From: Homalodisca vitripennis
Taxonomy: Eukaryota; Arthropoda; Insecta; Hemiptera; Cicadellidae
Direction: 5' to 3'
Length of the DNA stretch: 64,000 nucleotides
Assembly (NCBI RefSeq): GCF_021130785.1
Contig: NC_060214.1
Location: forward strand, 110,191,001-110,255,000
Below are positions 1 to 12,000 of this stretch, piece by piece. The notes under the pieces were generated by a model. That model saw only the letters and a list, made by a program, of their open reading frames with translations, made no database searches and had not been told where the DNA came from. Each line of letters starts with the position of its first letter. Position 1 is the first letter of the stretch. A program made the translations under genes and the position numbers.

Positions 1-78
1 GGGACAAAGTCTGTGAACGATAAGCCGGTTTTATTGAAAAGATACTTATTTCTTTTACTGCACCAAGGGCTCTCAGCC

Positions 79-91
79 ATGGGAGATACAC
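79..91 (+). CDS. caz: caz coding exon 1 (start codon)
   Basis: ATG at 79-81 encodes M-G-D-T plus one base, followed by a consensus donor GTAAGT at 92. The exon contributes 13 nt and ends in phase 1; C91 joins AG of exon 2 to give a Gln codon, and the reading continues Y-S-N-Y-N. Such a short first coding exon before a long intron is common in this family. Bases 1-78 are presumably 5' UTR; the promoter is outside the window. Confidence 0.8.
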
Positions 92-3000
92 GTAAGTAAT
101 CCTTATTTCTCTAATAGAATTCTCACATTTGAGATTTGTCTTGTTATTAACTTACTCTCTATTCTTTTACTATGGCATAGCGTGTCTGTTTTAATTTCTG
201 TGAATTTAGAACCAGAAATTTAGTTCTTTTTTAAAATGCACACAATTATGGTAAACATTCAAGATCGGTATAAAAACATATTCGCTAAGCCCTCCAAAAT
301 ATAACTAGCCTAGCCTGGAAAATTTTTAAAGGGGTAGCCTAGTCTAAAACAAACATGTTTACTAGACCAAGGTAATAGGCCTAAACCATAAGTGTACCAT
401 AAAATCTCATCACTTTCTGGTTTTAGGTATTCGATAACCATAGTAGGCTAGTCTACTTTTTTGTTCCTGTATGCATTCCCGATCACTAGTCTACTTTTTT
501 TTTATGCATTCTCGGTTATTGTAGGCTAGTACAGAATTCTAAAAACAAGAACAAAAACAAGACATTTTTTAAGTTTGTGCGGAAATTTCCGGTATTTATT
601 TACATTACTACTCATACTTAGGCTACACTTCAAGAAATAGAAACAACTGGTCTTATCTCAATACAAGAAAATTAATAACATAGCCTAGTTAATATTTTTG
701 CATCTGCCTTTATCTCCTTACTTTAGTATAATGTTGCTGATAATAGGAAATTTGGTATCAATTTACATTAACGTGACCATGGAAAGGTATGTTCATTTTT
801 TTCCTGAAAACAATATTGAAGAAAAAATTCGTTGGCAACGAAAATTAAAGGAGCTACGATTTTGTTTAATCCTCTGAAAACTCCGTTTTTGACAGTTTCC
901 TATAACTCCGCGTCTGCTCAAACTCAGTATATAGCCAGATTTTAAAAACCGATTATCATACCAACAACGAGAAATTATCGTACTTTCATATAAAATAATT
1001 GTACCAAACACATTTAATGAAAAAGTATGTTATGTTGGTATAATAAATTATGTTATAATTAACTTTTGGTTTGTTACTTGTATAAATTTGTCAAAAATCT
1101 TTCATGGTACGATAACTACCCATCGTGTATCTTACCGGCACATAAAATCAATGAAATTATCGTACCTCTGGCAACACTATCCATATTTCACAGTTTGGTA
1201 TTACTCAAATAAAGAAGGGACGCCATTTTGAACTACCGTTGTTCCTCCACGTCTATTCTTAACCTCCTAGTTCAGTAGTGGTAATGACACACCTTTGTGT
1301 TCGATGTTCGGTATCTCACGTGGAAACAATTCGTAAAGACGAGTCTGACTAATACGTTAATCCTGTCAACAATGCCTGCCCGCTGCGCACTGCTTGCTCT
1401 TTTAGAAAAAAAATTAACTCGAATCCCAGATCACGTGATGCCCCTGCTCCGTAACGCAATAATGTCCGAAAGGCATCAACATAATACAATAATATACTTT
1501 TCCCCCAGTTCATATGCACCTGTGATAATAATACTTGACAATAAATGACCAACCCAAGAAAAAAAAGTCCATTTTCCATGGTCACGCTATTAGTGTTAGT
1601 TAAAGTGAAGAATGGGAAGATTATTTTTGTAAAAGAAACGATGTTGACAAAGATGGAGCATCAGAATATTATTTTGTCGAGACATTTCTACAGGACTGTG
1701 TACAATATGCGTATATTAATGGTATGGGGGGGGGAAGTCCTATGCATATAAAGTGTACAGTTTAACATTAAGTGTGACGTGATTGCTTGAAATCTTTTGC
1801 TGGTAGGCCATCAATGCTTTTAACCTTAATTTTGATACTTAAGATGTCTTCTAATCAACCTGACCATACCAGATCTATTCATAGAGAATTTTGGGTACTT
1901 TGGGATTATACCGACCACACCAGTATGAAGAACACAAAAATAGAAATTTATAGAAACAAACATGATAGAACGAAAAAAACAACTCTTCAATTACAAAATT
2001 ACAAACTTACAAGCATTTCCAGGTATTGTGATCGGTATTGTTGTCGCTGTTATCTTATCTTTCTCGAGAATCCTGATTACGGCAGGCCGCGCGGCATCAC
2101 GTGATTTGCACGGTACATAATTGCCTTTCCATTTCAATTCAATTTATATTTCTGATTAGCCCCTCTAGAATTTGATATTTTACTGATAGGTACTATCTCG
2201 AGGGATGTTTTTTCTTTCGTCGACATCAGCGCGGGGCAGCACCGAAGGTGCTGTCGAAGCCCGCGCTGATGGCCGGAGGCACTCGCATTTTGGGTGGCGG
2301 AATGTGATCAAGAATAAAAACAAGTTTTGAGTGTTTTTTTAATAAAGAGTTTAGTTTGGTAAATGTTTGTTTTTGTTAAATTTTTGTGTTTGGAGAAATG
2401 TAGAGGTAAAACACGAAAGTACAACAAAGCGATGCACCAGCTGAACGGGCGGCGAGGCTCTGCAATCACGTTATCTACTAGACGCTCGACTTTGACCTCT
2501 GTCTGAGGATGGGGAGGGGTTTGCGATAAGACAATTCCTGTTTTATACTGACGAAATAGTCTTCTACGCTAATCTAGTAATCAGTAGAAGCAAAATGTTA
2601 AATAACGATTCATGTCTGGGTGTGGTCGGTATAATCCCAAAGTACCGAATTTTGTGTTGACGAACAGAAGCTAATTGAATAGCCTATGTCAACTACTGTT
2701 GTGACTTGACAGTAGTGTTTAAGATTTGTGATTGTGAAGTACATTTTCAGTGTTCAAAGAGCATTAAATAAAATTATTATACACAGTTAGATGTTATACC
2801 AGCATTTTCCTGTGTCACGCTGAGCTTAGTAGCTAAGAAATCCATATTTTGTCAGCATGGCTTTTACTTGATGTCTGCCTATGCTCCTGCCTAGATACCT
2901 GCCAAGTTTATTAAATAATTGTTGTGGGTTATGAGATAGCCTAGTTTACAATGTAGAATCAGTCCAGGTTATTCTTAAAGATTCTAGATTATTTTTAAAG

Positions 3001-6000
3001 TCAACGGTAACATGGTTCCCTAACGGTAGTTTGTATGGTTCCCTACGGATTTAACCCATTGCGGATCATATTGTTTCGGCGCGCGCGCATGAACTAATTT
3101 ACAGTCAGCGGCCGCACGAACAGCAATGGTGCGCCACAGTAACGCTCGCTATCGTATATTAGAAAATTCAGCTGTGAAGGTATTCGTTCAGATGGAACAT
3201 GGGCCTGCTGGGGTGTCCGTGATGTAGGAACGATAACACGCAAGCAAGGTTCCAGGGTGGCAGGGATGATGTCTGAATCATAGTCTAAAGCGGCTGGGGG
3301 GTCAATCCATTTCAAATCACCCAGGTCATGTGCTCAACATTTTTAATTTTGCCTAATTTTTTTATTATCAGTTCCCTATGGGTAGACAATCACAAAACAC
3401 TATTTGAAAAAATTTTACAAGACATAGTTTTTTCCTGGCGGCCATTTTTAAAATGGCGGTTTTTGCAGATTTTAGTAAAATACGCGGTTTTGTAAAAAGT
3501 TTTAATTGCCAAGCTATTTTTAAAGATATCAGAATAATCCAAAAACCAGTGTGTTCAGCATAAAATGACCTTCAATTTGACATTATAATAATGTTTCTTT
3601 TGTGCAAGAAAGTCAGTCAAACTTGTTCTGCAAAATCTCTGAAGAAAATCATCAATTGTTTACTTTTTAAGACCATAAAAGTTTAAGAAGGAAAAGAGGA
3701 CTCACTACTAATATTTTATTTCTATGTTGAAAAACTAATATAACTACCTACTGAAAAAGTTTTAGCCCTGAGAATGCTCTCCTTTTTTTTCTAGAGCTTT
3801 TCAAAAATGGCCGAAAGCCTTATAATGCCAATTTTCTAGGGTTAATAACTAAAAAGGGACTGAATGAAAATAAATGAAAATTTTACAGAATGTTCTTTAT
3901 ACAAATAGAAATATCTCATAAAAAAAAATTATGACTGAGACTTAACTACATTTAGAGATATACAGCATTGTATTTCAGTTAAAAGCGCTACCCTTTTTCT
4001 CGTTTGTGCGGTACCAAGTGAGCAAACAAGGGCTTGTTTAAATCAATTATGTTAACAATAAACTTATATTTAATGCTCAAAACATTATATTCCTTATCTA
4101 AACCTATTTAGGATTTACAATAAAAATTATTTAAAACCCAGAAAAATAATGGTATAAATAAACAATACTCATAACCACAAAATAGCACTTGCGCACTTTA
4201 GGAAAAATAATTTGCTTAGATCTATTATACTGTCAAAATGTATATGCATTTTAATTTATGTTCTAAAATATAATATTATTAAATACATTTTATAAATACA
4301 TGATGTAAAAATATATGTTAGTACCTGAGGAATATTTTAAAAATTGTAACTCATAAATCTTACACAGTGAGAACAATAGGTAAGAATTATAATTTCAACT
4401 TAACTTACTGATACAATTTTTGTACTACAACTTGCATACAGTATCCACATAATATTGTTCTTCTGTGCATTTAGATTTAAAACATTGGTTTCAATTACTT
4501 TTGGCTGGAATTTTCATCGGCAAATTAAATAAAGATGATATTTCATTACATAGTTTTCTCATTTCATATGTCCTACCAGACACAGTTGTTAGTTCCAGTG
4601 GAGTCACCTTTCGCACTATTTTCTTAGCAGGCACCCAGGCAGTGTCATTTTTGGAAAGCTGGAAGGCAGTTTTTGGTCCAGAAGGGTGAAAGAAATGCAC
4701 CAATACATCATTGTTGACTTCATTTTTGTCTTCGATTTTACCAAGCCACCACTTGTCATCAGATACAAGCAACATAGTCATTACTCGTAAAATATGATAC
4801 ATTTGTGAAAAGTATCCTTGTTTGATGATCATCAAAGTTTGAACCTGCAGAAGTAACAAAACATCTTATTTGGTTGCCACTTATGGGGATGTATCTGTGA
4901 TAGCTTCTTGTTCCTTTCACTGGTAAACAGCATTCAAATCTCTCGGTAAGTTTTGTTTCCATTTGCTTGATTTCGGCTGAAGGAACAAAAATATACTAAA
5001 CTCCAGTAATATTTTCTCTACAATATTTGAAAATATCTTGTGGAGTCAGGATATATTCAGTGTAAGGTCTTCTCGTTGACGTGGTTCCCCCAATACCATC
5101 GCAAGAATTTTCCCGGTGTGATGAGGCAAAGAAATTCCATTCTGCTTTTAAACCGAAATCATTTTTGTGTAGGCAGACATTAATGAAGTTTTTCTTATTT
5201 TTGTACTGGCTGCTTGCTCCATCGCTAAAGTAAAATTACCACGGTAAAATTACCGTGGTTATGAGTATTGTTTATTTATACCATTATTTTTCTAGTTTTA
5301 AATAATTTTTATTGTAAATCCTAAGTAGGTTTAAATAAGGAATTTAATGTTTTGAGCATTAAATATAAGTTTATTGTTAACATAAATGATTTAAACAAGC
5401 CCTTGTTTGCTCACTTGGTACCCGCACAAACGAGAAAAAGGGTAGCGCTTTTAACTGAAATACAAATGCTGTATATCTCTAAATGTTAAGTTAAGTCTCA
5501 GTCATAATTTTTTTATGAGATATTTCTATTTGTATAAAGAACATTCTGTAAAATTTTCATTTATTTTCATTCAGTCCCTTTTTAGTTATTAACCCTAGAA
5601 AATTGGCATTTATAAGGCTTTCGGCCATTTTTGAAAAGCTCTAGAAAAAAAAGGAGAGCATTCTCAGGGCTAAAAACTTTTTCAGTAGGTAGTTATATTA
5701 GTTTTCAACAAAGAAATAAAATATTAGTAGTGAGTCTCTTTTCCTTCTTAAACTTTTATGGTCTTTAAAAAGTAACAATTGATGATTTTCTTCAGAGATT
5801 TTGCAGAACAAGTTTGACTGACTTTCTTGCACAAAAGAAACATTATTATAATGTCAAATTGTAGTTCATTTTATGCTGAACACACTGGTTTTTGGATTAT
5901 TCTGATATCTTTAAAAAAAATAGCTTGGCAATTAAACTTTTCGCAAACCGCGTATTTTACTAAAATCTGCAAAAAACCGCCATTTTAAAAATGGCTGCCA

Positions 6001-9000
6001 GGAAAAACTATGGCTTGTAAAATTTTTTCAAATAGTGTTTTGTGATTGTCTACCCATAGGGAACTCATAATAAAAAAATTAGGCAAATTAAAAAAGTTGA
6101 GCAACAAATTTTATTTTTATTGGGTGATTTGAAATGGATTTGACCCTGGGGCGAAACGATTACAACATTGTTTCGGCGCGCGCGCATGAACTAATTTACA
6201 GTCAGCGGCCGCACGAACAGCAATGGTGCGCCACAGTAACGCTCGCTATCGTATATTAGAAAATTCAGCTGTGAAGGTATTCGTTCAGATGGAACATGGG
6301 CCTGCTGGGGTGTCCGTGATGTAGGAACGATAACACGCAAGCAAGGTTCCAGGGTGGCAGGGATGATGTCTGAATCACAGTCTAAAGCGGCTGGGGCGAA
6401 ACGATTACAACATCCGGGCCATTGTCTAGACTAAACCCGCCAACATGTACGTCTGCGTCTTTTCGTTGTGTCACTAACCTCAAAAGTATTATAATAACAA
6501 CTGAGGAAAACACCCAATCAGAAGCGCTAAAAGCAGAGAGTAAACTCATATGCATGATTTTTCAACTTCAACATACAACTGCGATCTATAGGATATTTAT
6601 AAAACTTTTGAAAAACTCTAAACTTAGACCATTGTTAAGTACTCTTAGTTGACAAGTGAAGACGATCGCCCGATCTATCAGACATTAAAGGAACTATTTG
6701 GAGGGAAATTTGGTACTTTGGGAGGTACTTTGGGATTATACCGACCACACCCAGACATGAATCGTTATTTGACATTTTGCTTCTACTGATTACTAGATTA
6801 GCGTAGAACAACATTTCGTCAATATAAAACAGGAATTGTCTTATCGCAAACCCCTCCCCATCCTCAGACAGAGGTCAAAGTCGAGCGGTCTAGTAGATAA
6901 CGTGATTGCAGAGTCTCGCCGCCCGTTCAGCTGGTGCGTCGCTTTGTTGTACTTCCGTGTTTTAGCTCTACATTTCTCCAAACACAAAACTTCAATAAAA
7001 ACAAACATTACCAAACTAAAACTAAACTCTTTATTGAAAAAAGAACACTCAAAACTTGTGTTTATTCTTGATCACACTCCGCCACCCAAAATGCGAGTGC
7101 CTCAGGCTGAAGGTGCTCCGAAGCCCGCGCTGATGTCGACGAAAGAAAAACATCCCTCGAGATAGTACCTATCAGTAAAATATCAAATTCTAGAGGGGCT
7201 GATCAGAAATATAAATTGAATTGTAATGGAAAGGCAATTATGTACCGTGTAAATCATGTGATGCCGCGTGGCCTGCCGTAATCGGGATTCTCGAGAAAGA
7301 TAAGATAACAGCGACAACAATACCGATCACAATACCTGGAAATGCTTGTAATTTTGTAATTAAAGAGTTGTTTTTTCCTTCTATCATGTTTTGTTTCTAT
7401 AAATTTATATTTTCGTGTTCTTTATACTGGTGTGGACCACACCAGTATGAAGAACACAAAAATATTAATTTATAGAAACAAACATAAACAACTCTTTAAT
7501 TACAAACTTGTAACGATTATCAATATTGTTAATGGGGTCAGATTCCGTTATATGCCCCCAACGCTTAAACTTTTTTCAATGAACTTAGAACGTTATAAAA
7601 CGATGTAGTTAAGTAACAGAACTAACATTCCATCAATCAACAAGCATTTCCAGGTATTTTGATCGGTATTGTTGTCGCTGTTATCTTATCTTTCTCGAGA
7701 ATCCCATCACATGATTATTTAAGTTTTAATCTAGTAAAGCATGGTACATAATTGCCTTTCCATTACAATTCAATTTATATTTCTGATCAGCCCCTCTAGA
7801 ATTTGATATTTTACTGATAGGTACTATCTCGAGGGATGTTTTTTTTTTTTTTTTTTTTTTTTTTACATCAGCACGGGCTTCGGCAGCACCTTCGGCCGGA
7901 GGCACTTGCATTTTGGATGGCGGAGTGTGATCAAGAATAAAAACAAGTTTTGTGTGTTTTTTTCAATAAAGAGTTTTGTTTTTTGAATTTTTATGTTTTG
8001 AGAAATGTAGGGGTAAAACACGGAAGTACAACAAAGCGACGCACCAGCTGAACGGGGCGGCGAGACTCTGCAATCACGTTTTATATTGACGAAATATTGC
8101 TCTACGCTAATCTAGTAATCAGTAGAAGCAAAATGTCAAATAACGATTCATGTCTGGGTGTGGTCGGTATTATCCCAAAGTACCGGAAATTTAAAAGCAA
8201 ACCGCTTTTGCGACCTGAGCTCGTCAGTGATCCGCAATGGGTTAATAGCCTACTAACATCAACAATGAAGATTATAGTTCAATGCCAAATTATCACTAAT
8301 GCTTAAGTTAGATTACATATATAATTTCAGTATTTTAAGAAGTGGCCACCTTTTATTGTTCAGTTTTGGAGCCTCTAAAGTAAATTCTGAGGATTACCTA
8401 TTCTATTATGACATCTGTTACCATTATGTATAAAGATTTTTTTGCCTGTTTTTTTCTTAATGTGGCTCATAAAAAATCAGGGCATCACATAAGAATGAAT
8501 AGTGTGTTGATTTTTATATAAGAATGTTGCGTCAAAATAAAAAACAAAGTGAGCACAATCATAATGAAATTCTTACATGTTACGGCAACGCGTGTAGACT
8601 AATAAAGTAAGCTATGGACAGTTTTAGATGCAAACTCAGTGAAGCCTGTTACATGATGACATGTGGTGTACTCCTACCTTATAGGTTTTATATCACCTAT
8701 TTAAAAAGATTAACAAGGTTTTACTCTAAAGTCTTAACCTCTACTAATCATCTGTTCTGAACTACTAATTATTGCTCAGTACTAAGCAGTGCAGGCTTAC
8801 ATTACATCTTGCAGAACATTGTGATACTACTAATCATCTGTTCTGAACTACTAATTATTGCTCATTACTAAACAGTGCAGGCTTACATTACATCTTGCAG
8901 AACATTGTGATACTACTAATCATCTGTTCTGAACTACTAATTATTGCTCAGTACTAAACAGTGCAGGCTTACATTACATCTTGTAGAACATTGTGATACT

Positions 9001-12000
9001 AAAGGTCTTTGGTGACGAATAAATTATGTTTGGCAATCAACATAAACGGTCGTCAAAATATTAGACAGGTGAAAAAAGACAATTACTTATTACATTTCTT
9101 TTGCATTGAAATGTGAACATCTGTGGTCACTAGGATAGTCTGGAGTCCTCCCTTAAGACAATGGTCCAGCTCATACATCTGATCGTACTCAACATTCCTA
9201 TGTAAAGTATTTCATAAAACTACTTCATCAGCTCCTCTGCACTGCTGAGTTGTCGTGGTTTGTAAATGTTCATAATTTTGATTTCTCATCCAACACTTCC
9301 ATTAGTTTTTGCATGCAAGCTTCGGATGTAAGCATAGTTTGTTTTGGGTCTGTTTTAATTGAAAGCATAGTCTAGTGTCCTCCTGATCAAGATGTCCTAA
9401 CTTGAAGAGTGGTGATTTACAGAGTATTCAAACTACAATGCTGGTGCAGGGGGAGGTGGAGGCTATGGAGGATACGGGGGTGGAGGTGCTGGTGGGGGAG
9501 GAGGATACGGTCAGGGAAGTTACGACCAGGGCGGTGCCAATAACTATACCCAGCCTCCCCCACAGTCGGGCTGGACTGGGCAACAAGGCTACGGTGCTGC
9601 CAGTGGTGGCGGCAACGAAGCTTACAGCCAAGCTCAGAAAGGCAAGTTGAGGAAATCATTTTGGCATTTAGTTGTTGGCATAATCCACTTGAAGAAATGC
9701 ATATAACTTATAATGGAGCAAACTATGATTAATGAAAAGAAAATTGACATTTTTGTTTAAGTGTGGATGTTATTTTAATTCCTTTGTATGCTAGGATATT
9801 GTTGGTAGGTCTAAATCAAAAAGTGTAATCTTAAACACTTAAGCAAATGAAGTAAGAAAGTATAAGATCATTTTGGCAACCTCCTACAGCAGTCGATGTC
9901 TAGTCGTCAGTTGCATACTGGTCCAGCTAAATCTAAACAGATTTTACAAATTGCAGTTCTGGACACTTAAGCTATTTTTTATTGAGTGTATTCCAAAACT
10001 ATTTTTTGTGTTATACATTTTTAACGAACGGGGTATAGATTTAATCTGCTACATTTGAACCTGCTTGTATCTAATTAAATGCAGATGGATATATGATATA
10101 GATAAATTTGAACATTACACATTACCCAATTGCGCATGGCCTTGGTCGTTTCAATGTGTACTGTCAATATACCAATCAGCTCCATTTGTCTGTAGTGTAT
10201 CGTGTTTGCTTCTCATGCTAACTTAACATTTTGGTTATATGCATTCGCTTATCTTTAGGTGCTGTAATTACAATGTAGCCTGTTCTTCTGTTTGGCTTAT
10301 TGTATTTTTAAAGTATGTATTTATTAGTTTAACAACCTGTTTGCTAGGTAAGATGGCAGAAATCAAGTGATAGCCTAATTGTTATGTAAGTTATTATTTA
10401 CTAAGTCAGTTTGTAGTATGAAAAGTGTTAGGCTTCCCTTTATTTAGATTTGTTTCCAAATTTATAAATATTTTGTATGGTTTTGTAAATTTTGAGGTAT
10501 TTGCAGGATGGAAAAATAAGAATTGAATGTTTTAGTTATAATGAATTATGTGATAAATAATGCAATAAAACAATAAATGCAATTAGTTCAGATTAGCTTA
10601 TTAGAGCGGTTTATTAAGACCTTTAGTGAATTTATTACGTATTTCTTGTTTATATTAACTGGTGTAAAGACAAGAATTATATAGTACATTTATTTACATT
10701 TGTTGCATTCCTTTGACTTGCATAAGCTTTTAATGGAACATCAATAAGTAAAATTATAACAAATTAAAAAAAAAAATGTTTATTGGCTTTTATTACAACT
10801 TCAGTTTAACAATAAAAATCTGTTAAGTGAGTGTACTAAGTGTATAGATATTGAATTCTTTGCTTAATCACAGTCCATATAAAATATTGCAGCATAGAAT
10901 GTGGATTATATAAACCTGGCTATCGTACTACAAATTCCCACATAGGTTATAAAGTATTTGAATAGATGTTCCTTCTTTAGCTCAAAGTTTGGTATTCTTG
11001 TTTACGCATAGAAACATTGAGATAAAATATTGATGTCAATTAAGCTGAAATAGTGGTGTAATCATATTACTTAGAAGCCAGATAACTCTGAAATATGAGG
11101 TTGTTTGCATATATGACTAATAAAGTATTCTCACACCAGCTCCGCAAGCCATTACTTTACCATTGTATCTATTACGCTTCAACTATTTAAACGGCATAAG
11201 AGTTGGAAATATGTCAATTTCCAACATATTATATCACTCATGCTTTGTCATACTTCAAATAAAGTTGACAGATGAATACTATTCAATGGCCTTCATAAAA
11301 GAAAACCGTAGAGAATTGTGTAGGCTATTAGCTGTTTCTATAATCGTGAAACTTACAGTTGACCGTTAATTTAGGATTGGTGAAAATCAGTTGATGTTAA
11401 CCCTTTTAACTCCAGTGTCCGTATTGTAAGGATATCGTAAAAATGGTGTCAACTCCTGACTTCCGTATAGTGCGGACGTGCACTTATTATTTTACTGGTC
11501 ACCTGTTGTACCAACTGCTTGGAAACTCCACAGACTTGTGTACAAAGATGTATTGCATCGAAATATATTAGTTTGTAGAGCTTTGACTTCATATTTTGTC
11601 AGTTTGTGATTGAGAAATATATGTGTTGCTATACGGTTTTAATCATCAAAGTTGAAATTTTAAAATTTGAATTTATAATACATGTAAATATTTAAACAAG
11701 TAATTTTCAAGATGTGGTAAGTTTTTTCATGTGTCTGTAAAGTACATTTAACAAGAAGTAAAACAAAACAAAATAATTAGCATGATAACTTAAACAATAG
11801 CTTAGCTATGAAAGAAAAATTTGTTATGCCATTCCTATCCTAAACGAGAAAACTGGTATGTCCACGTTGGTTAATAGGCATCTTTTAGTACTCATAATTT
11901 TAAAATACTGTTACGTGTACACTCAAATTTATGTTATTTACTACTATAAATGGGGAGAACTATGAGAATTTAAATGTTTTCCAGATATTTTGCCATTACA

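Larger units (their letters stand above)
3070..6411. repeat. Tandem 245-bp duplication, first copy interrupted
   Basis: The unit begins ATTGTTTCGGCGCGCGCGCA and ends CGAAACGATTACAAC. Copy 1 is 3070-3298 plus 6151-6166; copy 2 is 6167-6411. Each sums to 245 bp. They differ by single bases (for example TCATAG versus TCACAG near the end). The long-inverted-repeat element sits inside copy 1, so the duplication predates or is independent of that insertion. Confidence 0.8.
3055..8241. mobile_element. piggyBac-like composite element (TTAA duplication) containing nested insertions
   Basis: Perfect 14-bp terminal inverted repeats, CCCATTGCGGATCA at 3055-3068 and its reverse complement at 8228-8241, are immediately flanked by TTAA at 3051-3054 and 8242-8245. 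TTAA duplication with CCC...GGG ends is the hallmark of the piggyBac superfamily. No transposase ORF remains. The 5187 bp holds a 245-bp tandem duplication, a long-inverted-repeat element (3299-6146) and a family A dimer (6712-8184), so the original element was probably under 1 kb. Confidence 0.82.

Noticed and set aside
4465..4689. Plus-strand 74-codon frame in the long-inverted-repeat element
   Set aside because: It is antisense to the better-supported minus-strand relic with the DDKWWLGKI and FFHPSGP motifs.
6836..7165. 109-codon plus-strand frame (and similar frames at 7726, 23461, 62343, 62498) as genes
   Set aside because: They fall inside family A transposon copies, are not conserved in frame between copies, and show no protein family.
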